Source of the DNA: Bedellia somnulentella
Lineage: Eukaryota > Arthropoda > Insecta > Lepidoptera > Bedelliidae
NCBI GenBank assembly: GCA_963576735.1
Contig: OY755178.1
Span: 3,410,001-3,474,000, forward strand
Direction of reading: 5' to 3'
DNA length: 64,000 nucleotides
Shown: one piece after another, positions 10,960 to 21,123 of the stretch
Position numbering within the stretch: position 1 is the first letter of the stretch
Layout: each line of letters opens with the position of its first letter
The notes under the pieces: generated by a model
What the model was told of the DNA's origin: nothing
Seen by the model: only the letters and a program-made list of their open reading frames with translations
Database searches by the model: none
Translations under genes and position numbers: made by a program

Positions 10960-11142
10960 CTGACGTGTTGGCTTAGGATAGTTCTACCTCACTTCTTCCG
11001 GTGGGTGTACGTAAGAGGCGACTAACGGTTTCGGGGTTTTTTAAGGGATTTTAGGGCGATGCGGTAGGAGACCCATCACCATCAACCTTTATTTCACAGA
11101 TCACAAAAGTGGCTGAGGAATTTCTAATTCCTAAGCTCTGGG
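10960..11142 (+). repeat. SINE-C copy, 3' truncated
   Basis: Starts GTGTTGGCTTAGGATAG and runs to CCTAAGCTCTGGG, where it stops at the inner boundary of the right arm. The TATG tail is missing, so the arm junction cut this copy or lies at its end. Confidence 0.75.
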
Positions 11143-11154
11143 TTTTACTAGTTG

Positions 11155-11470
11155 ACCAACCGTGATAGCTGAATGGGTAGAGAACCCACCTAATATGCAC
11201 ACAGGGGTGGGTTCGAATACCGGGTCAGATGTACATCAATTGGTCGTTTTTCAAGTTAAATGTGCTGCTATTTTATCATTTTTATTAACAGCGAGAGAAA
11301 ACATCGTGAGTAAACGATGTAAAAACGGCCATAGGCCTGGTCCTTTCACGTGAGTACACTGTCGAAGAAAAACGTTGTAACTCTGGACACTAGGTGACAA
11401 CGTTCAGCAGAATCAGTACCTCTGCCCTTTTTCAGAGATATACTGCGTAAATGTTACTTTGTTACAATAT
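11155..11470 (+). repeat. SINE-A copy with tRNA-like head
   Basis: The A box TAGCTGAATGGG (about 11166) and the B box GGTTCGAATACC (about 11210) have tRNA spacing and are followed by the SINE-A body. A 63-codon frame over the head (11162-11353) has a shadow in the partner copy at 4930-5112 and is not a gene. Confidence 0.75.
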
Positions 11471-12096
11471 ACAGTATACGTATACGTTTACAGATGAGTA
11501 GTTAATCTAAAACACAGCAGTATGAAGGAAGCGTAGAATTTACAGTTTTTAATTCCCGGAATTTATCGTTTGGAGGATCAGAAAAATAAATTTACAGAAG
11601 CTAACAGACATACATATATAGTTTGGTAGTGCAAAGATGGTGAATCAAAAAATGATTGTATATAGATCTCGTACAATACATTACGAAAAATCACTTTAAA
11701 AGCCTAAAAAGTCAAATTGCCACTAACAACACCTGAAGCTAAAAATGCGTGCTTTTCTAACCTTAGAAGCTTAATTAAAATAAAATTAACAGTTTATATG
11801 ATAGCTGAAAATTGAATTAAATATATACCAAGCTACCGACCTAACCTTCTCACGGTGTTCCGAACATTGTGCGGTTAGTGTAGTAGGTACTTTCGCTTCG
11901 AGCCTTACGGCCTTTGACGACCAAATCTATGTTTAGTGGAGCTTGTAAAAGCTAGGTTATGTTCCCAGTGTGAAATCTTTTTATATTTGTTTTCACTGGT
12001 TCTCAATATGTATACTTTCTGGCAAATATGGCTATATTTATTTTTTGAAAACATAATACAAATGCAAAATAGAAATAGAGATTAGAATTTGCTGTG

Positions 12097-12337
12097 TAGT
12101 GTCGGCTTAGAATAGCACTACCCCTTTTCTTCCGGTGGGTGTACATAAGAGGCGACTAACGGTATTGGAGCTTTTTAAGGGATTTTAGCGCGATGCGGTT
12201 GGAGACCCATCACCAACAACCTTTATTTTACCATCTTTTCCCCACGCAACTTCCAAAAGTGGCTGAGGAATTTCTAATTCGTTAGCTCTGGCTACCCCTT
12301 CTAGGGATTTATAGCCGTGAGTATATGTATGTATGTA
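12097..12337 (+). repeat. SINE-C copy specific to right arm, with target duplication
   Basis: Complete SINE-C from GTGTAGTGTCGGCTTAG to the TATG tail. It is flanked by AGATTAGAAT and AGATTAAAAT. The left arm (about 2845) has a single AGATTAAAAT and no SINE, so this is a clean insertion. Confidence 0.85.
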
Positions 12338-12775
12338 TGTAGATTAAAATGTTTGGGCTAGATTGTAGTCCAGGTATGTATATGCTTTCGCATGGTAATA
12401 AGTACTTATAACAAAACTACCTACTATTTTTATAACCGCAATTAAGATCACACGACAACGTCACACGGATTTTTAAAACACGAGTACTGTTGCAACGAAT
12501 TCAGAGATTATACCAGTACTGTGTTTCAAAAGCAAAAAGTAAATTTATTATCAAATGAATGTCGTCTTTTCAGAAAGTATTTATTTTGCTATTCAAACCG
12601 TATTTTATTTTCCGAGTTGTTTATTCATACCTTATTCATAGTGTCAGTTTTATCATATTTATTCTACCTAATGGAATTGAGCTTTATATAAGACTTAGCA
12701 TAATATTTAAATCTAAGTGTATTAGCCTAATGTACAGCCTAAAAACAGTATTAGTATCATTTAAAAGTATATTCC

Positions 12776-13022
12776 GTGTAGTGCCGGCTTAGAATGTCGC
12801 TACCCCTTTCTACCCACGGGTGTCGTAAGAGGCGACTAAGGGTATTGGGGCTTTTTATTGGATTTTTGGGCGATGCGGTTGGAGACCCATCACCAAAAAC
12901 CTTTATTTTTACCATCTTTTCCCCACTCAACTTCCAAAAGTGGCTGAGGAATTTATAATTCCTTAGCTCTGGTTATCCCTTCTAGGGAAATATAGCCGTG
13001 AGTATATGTATGTATGTATGTA
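12776..13022 (+). repeat. SINE-C copy specific to right arm, 10-bp target duplication
   Basis: Complete SINE-C flanked by the perfect 10-bp duplication TTAAAAGTAT (about 12763 and 13025). The left arm near 2440 has the single uninterrupted site. Confidence 0.88.
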
Positions 13023-13139
13023 TGTTAAAAGTATGTGTTAAACTACTCACATAGTGGTGCAGGGACATAAGCCTAAGGCGTAGGCTATTTTATTTTTTAT
13101 TTGTCTACACATTAATGGGGCTCTAGTCTAAGGCCCAGA

Positions 13140-13385
13140 ACACATGGTGAAACGAAACTGCAACTCATAGTTACTTATGAGTTGCATTTTAGTTTCTACC
13201 AAAGGCTCCTATGAGAAACATCTTCGCCATGTGAAAGTGTGTTTCGTACCAAACGACGATAGGCCTGCTCCCTGTGACATGATTAAACTGTCAAAGCAAA
13301 ACGTGGGTACTCTGACAATCAGATGACACCTGGTGTTCAGAAGTATTAGTACCTCTGCCAACCACGTACGGCGTGAACGTTTGAG
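13140..13385 (+). repeat. SINE-A copy, diverged
   Basis: Partner of 2095-2335: CATGTGAAAGTGTGTTTCGTAC, AAAGCAAAACGTGGGTACTC, AAGTATTAGTACCTCTGCCA, ACGGCGTGAACG. Confidence 0.6.
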
Positions 13386-13446
13386 TTTTGGAGTAAAAAA
13401 GTGTTTAACACACGGTCCTTAAGGTTGTTTAACAAAATATAGAACC

Positions 13447-13851
13447 TATTCACGTAATAATAATGTCCCTCTCTCCCACACACAAACACACACACACACA
13501 CACGCACTCACGCACTCACACACCCACATGAACACGCACATAGACTCATACACTCACAAACACACACATAATACGAGTTCTGATCTGTTATAGCTATTAA
13601 TTATGAGAAAATGAACTATTTTATTTTCTCTTTAATTTTTTTTTCTATTTCTACAAATACGTTTTTTTTTGTATCTTTGTACTTGAAACAAAATTAAAAA
13701 TGGCCATCAGTACATAATTGTTATGTTACTTAGTTATTTAAAAGAGCCTGTTTGCTGTGTCACAGGGAAACCTACTGCGGTAAACACCGAAACCAATCCA
13801 TTGTAAACTACTTAATTTTGTGAAATAAATGCCTTTTTTTTTTTTTTTTTA
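13447..13851 (+). repeat. 400-bp interspersed repeat, (CA)n-rich start, oligo-T end
   Basis: A right-arm-specific insert that splits the left-arm sequence CCTATTCGTAAGGGATAGG. It starts with a CA/ACTC-rich microsatellite (13484-13567) and ends GTGAAATAAATGCC followed by about 18 T. A second copy lies at 56590-56925, sharing CATAGACTCATACACTCACA, CCTGTTTGCTG and CTACTGCGGTAAACACCGAA. The AATAAA just before the oligo-T run suggests the 3' end of a retroelement. The family is not recognised. Confidence 0.65.
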
Positions 13852-15044
13852 TTCGTAAGGGATAGGTTTGCAATATGAGTATTCGAGTATACATTCTTTT
13901 TCTTTTTTTTTAGCATATCAGGCTTACAATACAAGGAAGCATGTCCAGTTTATTGGATAAAGAGTTGGCGGATACATTTTTGCATTGTAAGAGATCGGAA
14001 AGGGTGAAATTTTAAGATTATTAGCGGGCTGTTGAAATTTAAAGTTAAATTTAATATTATAAAGAAAGCTATGACTTGATGAAATACATATACATTGTTA
14101 TGACATATTCATTAAAGTAAATAAAATATAGACTATTACACCATCAACACGCTAAAAATGGAATTTCAATATGGAATATTAAAAAGTAATATCACAGGAC
14201 TGAAAGCAAGGAACCAAAAAAAATATTTTGTCTCTCAACTGATTTTGTCGGCACAATGGGAATATTGAAAATAGTATTCACCTGTCACAGTGAGATGCGC
14301 GTATATGAAAAATGTTAGCAAATATGATGTATTGGAAATAGCATACTGCTTTTTATCAATGCTAGACTTCAACCCTAAATACTTCATAAAAATATATTCT
14401 AGGACTTTAGAAGATAGATTTTATATTGACTTTCAGGGGATGCAGGGGTAGCCCGTACGAATTCACTCTCACATGACTAAATACCGCTCAGCCAACTGAT
14501 ATGGTGCCAATTGGCGTTATGTGCAAATTAATCCCAGAGCCCATAAATAGAGCCCCCACCCACATGGCTAAGTTCTATTACAAATTAGAAATTCGGAGAA
14601 TAATTTAGAGGAACCTAAACTCAAGTCAAGAACTAATGAAAAGATATTAAATTTCAGATTCTTATTCTTAATTTAGTTACAAAAAAATCGTTTGCCTGCT
14701 AAAGCCTCCTCATGTTAGATTATCTCTTCATCCAATAATTCTATTTTAAGCTGCACTTTTCTCAGAACTCAGAGGAAGATATATAACTCAAATATATTAC
14801 ATAAAACCTGCATTAGGAGACAAATTAGTATTAAATGAAAAGACAGCGATATGGTAACCAAATTGCTTAGAATAATGCTGCTTTTGAGAAACCGAGAGTG
14901 TTCTTGAGCACAATCATTGTTTGTCTGTCAAAAGGGACTATTATTCTTGTCTTAAATTTCCTTTTGTTATCTTATTAAAAGACTAGTAATGCATCTCAGT
15001 TTTACACGGGTCCTGTTAAACGATCGCTGTTCAGCATTGTTGTA

Positions 15045-15290
15045 TTGGCTGTATTGGCTTAGAATAGCACTACCCTATTTCTACCTGTGGGTGATCGTAA
15101 GAGGTGACTAACGGTTTTGGGGCTTTTGAGGGATTTTTGGGCGATGCGGTTGGTGACCCATCACCAACAACCTTTATTTCACCATCTTTTCCCCACACAA
15201 CTTCCAAAAGTGGCTGAGGAATTTCTGATTCCTTAGCTCTGGCTACCCCTTCTAGGGATTTATAGCCGTGAGTATATGTATGTTTGTATG
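15045..15290 (+). repeat. SINE-C copy
   Basis: GTATTGGCTTAGAATAGCAC through GGCGATGCGGTTGGTGACCC to GTGAGTATATGTATG. It lies at the left edge of the composite insert. Confidence 0.85.
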
Positions 15291-15396
15291 TTATATTTTT
15301 ATTTGTATTTATATTTAGATATATTTTTTTATTTTTTTTTATTTTTCATAATGAGTAATTACATCAAAAGCCATTCAATTTATAGAGTTAGAGCTT

Positions 15397-15725
15397 CCCT
15401 GTAAACAATATTTGACGTTGTTGTATTTTGGGGCAGCAAAATAAATTGATGTTCAGGAGCTCACATCCGCGACAGGCCAACGTACAGTTGACCGTGAGTA
15501 AAACAATTCTTTCGCAGGTCAATCCCTACTAATTTGAAGGTTTCGCCTTGGGACTTATTAATTGTTAAAGCAAAAGATGTTTTAACCGGAAATTGTAGCC
15601 GTTTAAATGGAATTGGCAGATCAGTTGGGATCATCGGTATCCTCGGTATATGACCGGCTGCTGGGCCAGTGATAATAGTCGCTACAATTAAATTTTGCTT
15701 TAACTCTTTGATAAGCAGCCTCCCG
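15397..15725 (-). pseudogene. Helitron Rep/Hel helicase, C-terminal fragment
   Basis: Read on the minus strand, this encodes the end of a Pif1-family helicase of the kind carried by autonomous Helitrons. The readable order is LLIKELKQN, then IPMIPTDLPIPFKRLQFPVK, TINKSQGETF, GIDLRKNCFTHGQLYVGLSR, and APEHQF near the end. In the intact family this domain unwinds DNA during rolling-circle transposition. An in-frame stop directly follows LYVGLSRM, and everything N-terminal (the HUH Rep domain and helicase motif I) is absent. It is a dead fragment. No Helitron CTAG end was found next to it. Confidence 0.75.
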
Positions 15726-16079
15726 TACCCCTTCGTGACGCCTGCAACAACTTACTATGCATAGCTAATCGAGCGGAGTTTTATCTATTTTTTTAATTCG
15801 AGTTAACTTTCGAATGGAATGTTCGAATCGAATAATTCAAAAAGTAATATAAGGGTATTGAAGTAGTCTGAAATAATATATACGTTTTTTTATAAGGATT
15901 AGATAGGTACAAATAAAGAGCCTTTTCTAAAGCAGGATTTTAATTTAATTTTTAAACAATTTTATATAATGACGCTTGTTGTGAGATAACTATAATAGTT
16001 AGAGACATGCTGTCGGGGCATTTTTTTTAGATAATGATGTGTTCTATAAAATTGTAATACATAATTTTATTCTATTGTC

Positions 16080-16332
16080 AATAGTTTTCGCAGCGCACGC
16101 GATAAAAGGTTTTTTTTTGGTATTTCTTTAAAACCTTGGGTTACATTTTTGAAGTTTACGTAAGGATCCCTAATTTTTTTGAAAATGAAATATAGCCTAT
16201 GTCACTCGGGAATAGTGTAGCATCAAAACAGTGAAAGAATTTTTTAAATCCGTCCAGTAGTTTTGGAGCCTATTCAATTCAAACAAACAAACAAACAAAA
16301 AATCAAACCTTTCCTCTTTATAATATTAGTAT
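16080..16332 (+). repeat. LINE/SINE 3' end fragment (RTE-like)
   Basis: Ends CCGTCCAGTAGTTTTGGAGC, then (CAAA)n, then CTTTATAATATTAGTATAGA. This layout is common at the 3' ends of insect RTE-type LINEs and their SINE partners. No coding part is left. Confidence 0.5.
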
Positions 16333-16424
16333 AGACTAGTAATGCATCTCAGTTTTACACGGGTCCTGTTAAACGATCGCTGTTCAGCCCGTACGCGTTA
16401 AGCGTAACATTATATTTCTTAGCT

Positions 16425-16670
16425 GTGTTGTGTTGGCTTAGAATAGCACTACCCCATTTCTACCTGTGGGTGATCGTAAGAGGCGACTAAAATTATAGGG
16501 GCTTTTTATGTGATTTTTAGGCAATGGGGTTGGAGACCATTGACCAACAACCTTAATTTAGCAATCATTTCCCAACTCAACTTCCAAAACTGGCTGAGTA
16601 ATTTCTTATTCCGAAGCTCTGGCTACCCCTTATAGGGATTTATAGCCGTAAGTATATGTATCTATGCTAT
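16425..16670 (+). repeat. SINE-C copy (shared by both arms)
   Basis: TGTTGGCTTAGAATAGCACT to the tail GCCGTAAGTATATG. The partner of 535-795. Confidence 0.8.
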
Positions 16671-17154
16671 ATTTATTCTGTAGGGTAAAGTGTTCGCTCC
16701 TAGTAAAAGATTTTTGAAATCGGTTAAGCGGTTTTAAAGCCTATTCTTCGCAAACAAACAAACACATATTTCCATATTGTAAGAAGCAAATTTTCCGAAT
16801 AAAATTAGAGATTAATAGTAGGTTTGGGTTATAAGATAGGTATATGTTCCTTTCGAATATATTTTTATTATAATATGTTAATAGACTTTGAACTACTCAG
16901 TAGGGCAAAACTATATTCGTACCAAATTCGTCTATACTCGTATTTCCATATTTTTGTTTTATCTTGGGTTACGGCATAGAATATTAACCATACTTTTTTA
17001 TTATTATCATTCGATTTTATATCTATCCTTCTTCTTTGGGTTCCATCTCCTATCGGAGAACGGGTATCATTTTGGCCATTTTAACCCGTGATGTTGCGGC
17101 ACGGAACAATTCGATGGATTATATTTATTATCTTTGATAAATATAATCGGGCAT

Positions 17155-17395
17155 ATTATACACTGGTTAAGTTAGCCCCAAACTAAGTAGAACTTGTATT
17201 ATGGGATACTAACTCAGCGATATTTTAATATTATACAATACACATATAAATAACACCCAAGACTAAGAAACAATCATTTAAGCTCATCACATAAATGTTC
17301 CTCTCAGCGGGGATTGAACCTGCAACCTCTGGACCGAGAAGCTAGTTACCTATCTACTCGGCCACGGACGACGTTTTGTCATTGTTGTTTCTAGC
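17155..17395 (-). repeat. SINE-B copy (shared by both arms)
   Basis: Minus-strand tRNA-like head (CGTCCGTGGCCGAGTAGATAGG, GGTTCAATCCCC) with tail CTTAGTTTGGGGCTAACTTA. The partner of 1-210; its head is more complete than the left copy's. Confidence 0.7.
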
Positions 17396-17446
17396 AACTA
17401 AGGGTTACACTGCTTTTTAAGTGATTATTTTGGCGGGGACAAATTA

Positions 17447-17684
17447 TCCCATTAATATTATAAATGTGAAAGCTAAACTTTGTATGTTTGGATGTATGTG
17501 TGTTTGAGGCAAAAAGGCTCCTTAATTACATAATGTATATGAATGAAATTAGGCAGAATGCTAGATAAAGAAAAAATTTGGCTAATAAAATATTCACGCC
17601 TGATTGAACTAAGAGTACCGGAAAAAACGCCATAAGCTTTGTCATAAGAAAATTTGACAGTACGAAGTCTGTCGGGTCAGCTAG
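17447..17684 (+). mobile_element. Lep1-like non-autonomous Helitron
   Basis: 238 bp. The 5' end is TCCCATTAATATTATAAATG, inserted after an A; the 3' end is …GGGTCAGCTAG, followed by T. A hairpin GACAG…CTGTC (17656-17673) stands 7 bases before CTAG, as expected for a Helitron terminator. The ends match the widespread lepidopteran Lep1 type. It has no coding capacity. Confidence 0.7.
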
Positions 17685-17686
17685 TC

Positions 17687-18142
17687 AATGAGAGGTATTC
17701 TTTTTGAGAAATAAAAAAACAACATAGTTTCCTAGAGCTCTGTAGATGGCGTTGATGTAACTACGTTACTTACTTAAATTTTTTCTTCATGGCCTCAATC
17801 GTGTTGCCTCAATAATTTCGCCAGTGTCAACTTTAAAAACATGTGTCACATCACCATAGAGTAACTTTTTGGCGAGTAAAAACAACAAAAAGAATGTTTA
17901 ATATAAATACCGTCTTTGTTTATTTAGCTATCTTGGCTTAAGCTATCTTGGCTTAAACTGATATTTATTTAGACTTTCAAATCAGAACGTTTTTATGTAC
18001 GTTCCGTTTTACGATATCATTACATCCAAGTGTGAAAAATGGTGTGACGTTCCGTTCCTACCAGTAACATAGCAAGTCTGGCGCCATCTATCCTGAGAAC
18101 AGGGAAGAAGAAAAAAAGAAAAAAAGGAAAACCTCTCATTAT
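17687..18142. mobile_element. Candidate MITE with TIRs
   Basis: The left end ATGAGAGGTATTCTTTTTGA and the right end (reverse complement ATGAGAGGTTTTCCTTTTTT) are imperfect inverted repeats, with a second inner pair around GTAGATGGCG / CGCCATCTAT. No clear target duplication is seen. The interior includes a 15-bp direct repeat AGCTATCTTGGCTTA x2 near 17926-17955. Superfamily unknown. Confidence 0.4.
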
Positions 18143-18734
18143 ACTTTATCTTTGCTATCTCGGCTGAGAAAAAATAATAGCATATTGTTTTCAAGCCACA
18201 TTTAGACTACTTGAAAGCTCAATTAATCCTGCTTTTACGATCATGTAGTTTTAATCGATATTTATTCATAATAACGAAATGCTAGTAGACTAATGAAGGT
18301 AGGAGGAAAATGTTGACGATAGCACAGGATCTACTTCGCTACTCAGACGTTCACGCCTTTGATTGATGTTGATTTGCTACTAAGATAACTCGTTATGCAT
18401 CGAAGTTTTGTTCGTGGACTGGCTTTAAGTATTTAAAATACCAAAATCGTAATACTATATCCATGTCGAACGTTCAGGCAGTGAAAGATGAGTATTCATT
18501 AACATATTATTAATTTTAATGTACACACATATATTCCTTTCGTGATATTTAAGGTACATTTATTTTCCTTTTAATTTAAAAGGTTGGTATGCATTTTACT
18601 CATTGTTCAGACGTAATTCGTTCTTAATAAGTATTATTATGCTTATTTGTGCCTTTTTTTACAAAAGTTTATTTTTTGATATACGACGACGACGTGATAG
18701 CTATTGAGCTATTATATATCTATACCATATACCA
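18143..18734. other. No gene seen
   Basis: AT-rich sequence without a recognisable repeat or long frame. Confidence 0.5.
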
Positions 18735-19045
18735 TACCATACCCATTGGGGTAACACCGGTTAACGTGTAAGCGACTAGTGTTCAAATCCCGGGTTGGGC
18801 CTACATCGTGAGGGAAAACATCGTGAGCAAACCTACATGGCTGAGTTGTACTTAGTCATGTGACAGTGTATTCGTACAAAACGGAGATAGGCCTGCCCCC
18901 TATCACGTGAGTACACTGTCCATGCAAAACGTGGGTACTCTGAACACTAGGTGACAAAGTCACGTGATGTTCAGAAGTATTAGTACCTCGGCCAACCCCT
19001 TCGGGGGTATTCGGCGTGAACATTTATGTTTATTTTATGTTATAA
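18735..19045 (+). repeat. SINE-A copy
   Basis: Degenerate head (the B-box-like GTTCAAATCCCGGG is still visible near 18780) with an otherwise complete body to TTCGGCGTGAACATTTATG. Confidence 0.8.
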
Positions 19046-20148
19046 AACGATACAATACAAATATGTCATTAAATAAATTATCATATTTTATCAGCATCAA
19101 AAAAAGATTTCGCTGCCATTACCTTAAATGTGCCAGAATTAATATTAAATAAGTCCAAATCCATAATACGAGTACACTAATCTTCCACATTGTGTATCCG
19201 CATTTTGCCGCAACTAAAACCTTACCAATTTAAAAACGAATTGAAATCCAGCACATCCAATCAGTGTCTAGTTTCATTCGAGTTTCCATGGTACGACATG
19301 AAAATCTCGAGTTAATTAATCTTATTCAGGTTGCTATTGGGATCGACCTCGCTATCATGTCACTCTAGTCAGCCATATTCCGAAGAAGGATGAATGGAGC
19401 AATGTTCTCATAAACAGCCTATATGCACACCGCTGGCGAACGCTTGATAAATTATGTTGACAACAACATTTTTGACTCTAATCATGTCATTAGATGACGT
19501 AAAATATATTGAGTTTGGTTTGTAGAATAGAAAACTCTTTATTGTACATCAAAAATAGAGACATTTTAAACATATTATTTATTAAATAGAAGTACGATTG
19601 GCGGTCTTCTTGCTTAAAGCAATCTCTTCCAGACAACCTTTGCATGGTGAGATCAGTACGTTAATAAAAACAATAGGTAGATGCACGAGATAAAATGGAA
19701 TGGGTGTAGCACCTATTTTACATCACTTATATTAAACAAAAACTGAACCACTAAACTTATTTCTAGTGAAGAATTAATTAATTATAAAAAGTTTATAATT
19801 AACACTAAAAAATATAGTTTACACAAATTAAAAATACGTAAATATGCGTACATATTTCAATCTATATACACACATACATACATGTAATTTCTAAATGTCT
19901 ACTGAGTCATGTTCACGAATTCCCGGTTATATTATCACGTAACAATTTGGAGGTTAAACAGTTCAATATAAAGTAAAGTATAGTATATGTCTGGATATGA
20001 GAGCGAGCGAACGATGACTGGCTAGCGAGCGCTGTCCGCTCCACAGTATAACTTTCTGCTTACCATGCGGTAATGTAACCCTACATAGTTATAAAATACA
20101 CACATACAAATAATAAATTATTGTAATAAATACACACAACTAACTATC
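19046..20148. other. No gene; LINE tail at 19520-19650
   Basis: Flank of the LTR element. Positions 19520-19650 (minus strand) match a LINE 3' UTR seen also at 44100-44270 and 62135-62265: GGTTGTCTGGAAGAGAT, GACCGCCAAT and a terminal ACAATAAAGAG. Nothing else is recognised. Confidence 0.5.
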
Positions 20149-20321
20149 TTTAGGGGATATTATTGTTCGATAAATAACAACACAGGATAAAGTTAAGTCA
20201 CTGTATATTATCAATTAAACCTATTTAGATTACGTCGGCGGGCACCCGAGACGCTACCGGTAAACGACTGACTAACCAAACGATACGTCGCCGCGTGTTA
20301 GACAGAAACGCTGACGCTACA
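20149..20321 (-). repeat. 3' LTR (173 bp)
   Basis: On the minus strand it starts TGTAGCGTCAGCG and ends CCCCTAAA. It looks identical to the 5' LTR once the MITE is removed, which points to a young insertion. It also shows the empty target GTGTTAGACAGA of the MITE. Confidence 0.9.
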
Positions 20322-20336
20322 CTAGCCCCCCTTAAG
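20322..20336 (-). promoter_or_regulatory. Polypurine tract
   Basis: CTTAAGGGGGGCTAG on the minus strand directly precedes the 3' LTR; this is the expected primer site for plus-strand DNA synthesis. Confidence 0.75.
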
Positions 20337-20700
20337 ATTTTTGGAAATTAACAACCCAAAAAACAAACATAATAAATGACAAATAAAAATAATTGACCAT
20401 ATTTTAACTCGGACTGTACCTTCGCTATGTTACTTATTATAACATAACAGTTGACGTATCTTATTACAATCAGCAAATTCCTAGCTAGGTGGTGCCTGCC
20501 AACTGATACATTGTATGATTATGATAAAACTTATGTTTAATATATTATAACTAACATGAATTTATTTAACACGATTATGAGACACGAGAGTACCTTATTT
20601 ACTTTATCCAGTATAGACCTTCGGTATAGGAACAAAGCAAAAATTACACATATATACTTGAGAAATAACGACGTATAGGTTTAAATTAAGCAGTTACACT

Positions 20701-20973
20701 CTATGCCGTGAATACAACTTTATGCGGCGTTGTTGCTTGAGCGGAGCCCACGGGTTGAGCTTGGCCCGCGTATGCTTGCATCTGTTTTCCAATCCAATTC
20801 TTGGTTCTTGCATTACACCTTTGATACCCAAAATATAAGATCACCAGTAACACCACAGCTAGAGCAACACACGAAACAATAGTTAGTTGTTTAACTTGGG
20901 TCTCGAAATTGCCTGCGGCACTCGCACTCGCGTTTTGTGCGATAATAATTTCTTTACTTTGAGACTTCCCCAT
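20701..20973 (-). CDS. Accessory ORF of the Gypsy element: small putative myristoylated membrane protein
   Basis: A 90-residue ORF lying between the integrase stop (21124) and the polypurine tract, in the sense of the element. It begins MGKSQSKE: Gly2, Ser6 and Lys7 fit an N-myristoylation signal of the MGKxxSK kind known from hippocalcin/neurocalcin. A hydrophobic stretch at about residues 30-50 (LTIVSCVALAVVLLVILYFG) is one clear membrane segment and is followed by basic residues (QRCNARTKNW). The tail (residues 60-90) is rich in Ala/Gln/Pro. It is too short for an envelope protein and has no signal peptide or cleavage site. The start has A at -3 and G at +4. An AG acceptor-like site (TTTTGTAAAGCAG) lies upstream, so a spliced message is possible but unproven. 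I do not recognise a named family. It may help membrane targeting or particle assembly; that is inference. Confidence 0.6.
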   Translation of the reverse strand: MGKSQSKEIIIAQNASASAAGNFETQVKQLTIVSCVALAVVLLVILYFGYQRCNARTKNWIGKQMQAYAGQAQPVGSAQATTPHKVVFTA

Positions 20974-21123
20974 ACTGATACTAATTGCGCTGCTTTACAA
21001 AAGTTTATGCGACAACATTGAATAAAAACAGTTTATATTATTGATTATTTGACCTACTAATTGCATTGTGCAATAACTAAATAAAGAATATCTACATTAT
21101 AATGTATGCTTCCACGTGCGTGC

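Larger units (their letters stand above)
15038..16332. mobile_element. Composite insert (SINE-C + Helitron relic + LINE tail) between 55-bp direct repeats
   Basis: The about 55-bp segment from AGACTAGTAATGCATCTCAG to CGATCGCTGTTCAGC occurs at 14982-15037 and again at 16333-16388, but only once in the left arm (838-893). Between the two copies lie a SINE-C (15045-15290), a Helitron helicase relic (15397-15725) and a LINE/SINE 3' end with AAAC repeats (16080-16332). Confidence 0.8.
11143..17395. repeat. Right arm of large inverted repeat
   Basis: Reverse-complement partner of 1-5131. It is longer than the left arm because of right-arm-specific insertions: SINE-C copies near 12097 and 12776, a 400-bp repeat near 13447, and a composite insert at 15038-16332. 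The inner boundary is at TTTTACTAGTTGACC (11143), where it abuts a truncated SINE-C. The uninterrupted sequence between the insertions (11470-12090, 12345-12775, 13860-15035, 16670-17150) matches the left arm and holds no recognisable gene. Confidence 0.9.

Noticed and set aside
13484..13567. CA-rich repeat as a CRISPR-like or regulatory array
   Set aside because: It is a simple microsatellite at the start of a dispersed repeat.
20701..20973. Calling the small Gypsy ORF an envelope gene
   Set aside because: Only 90 residues, no signal peptide, no furin-like site and a single membrane segment near the N-terminal third.
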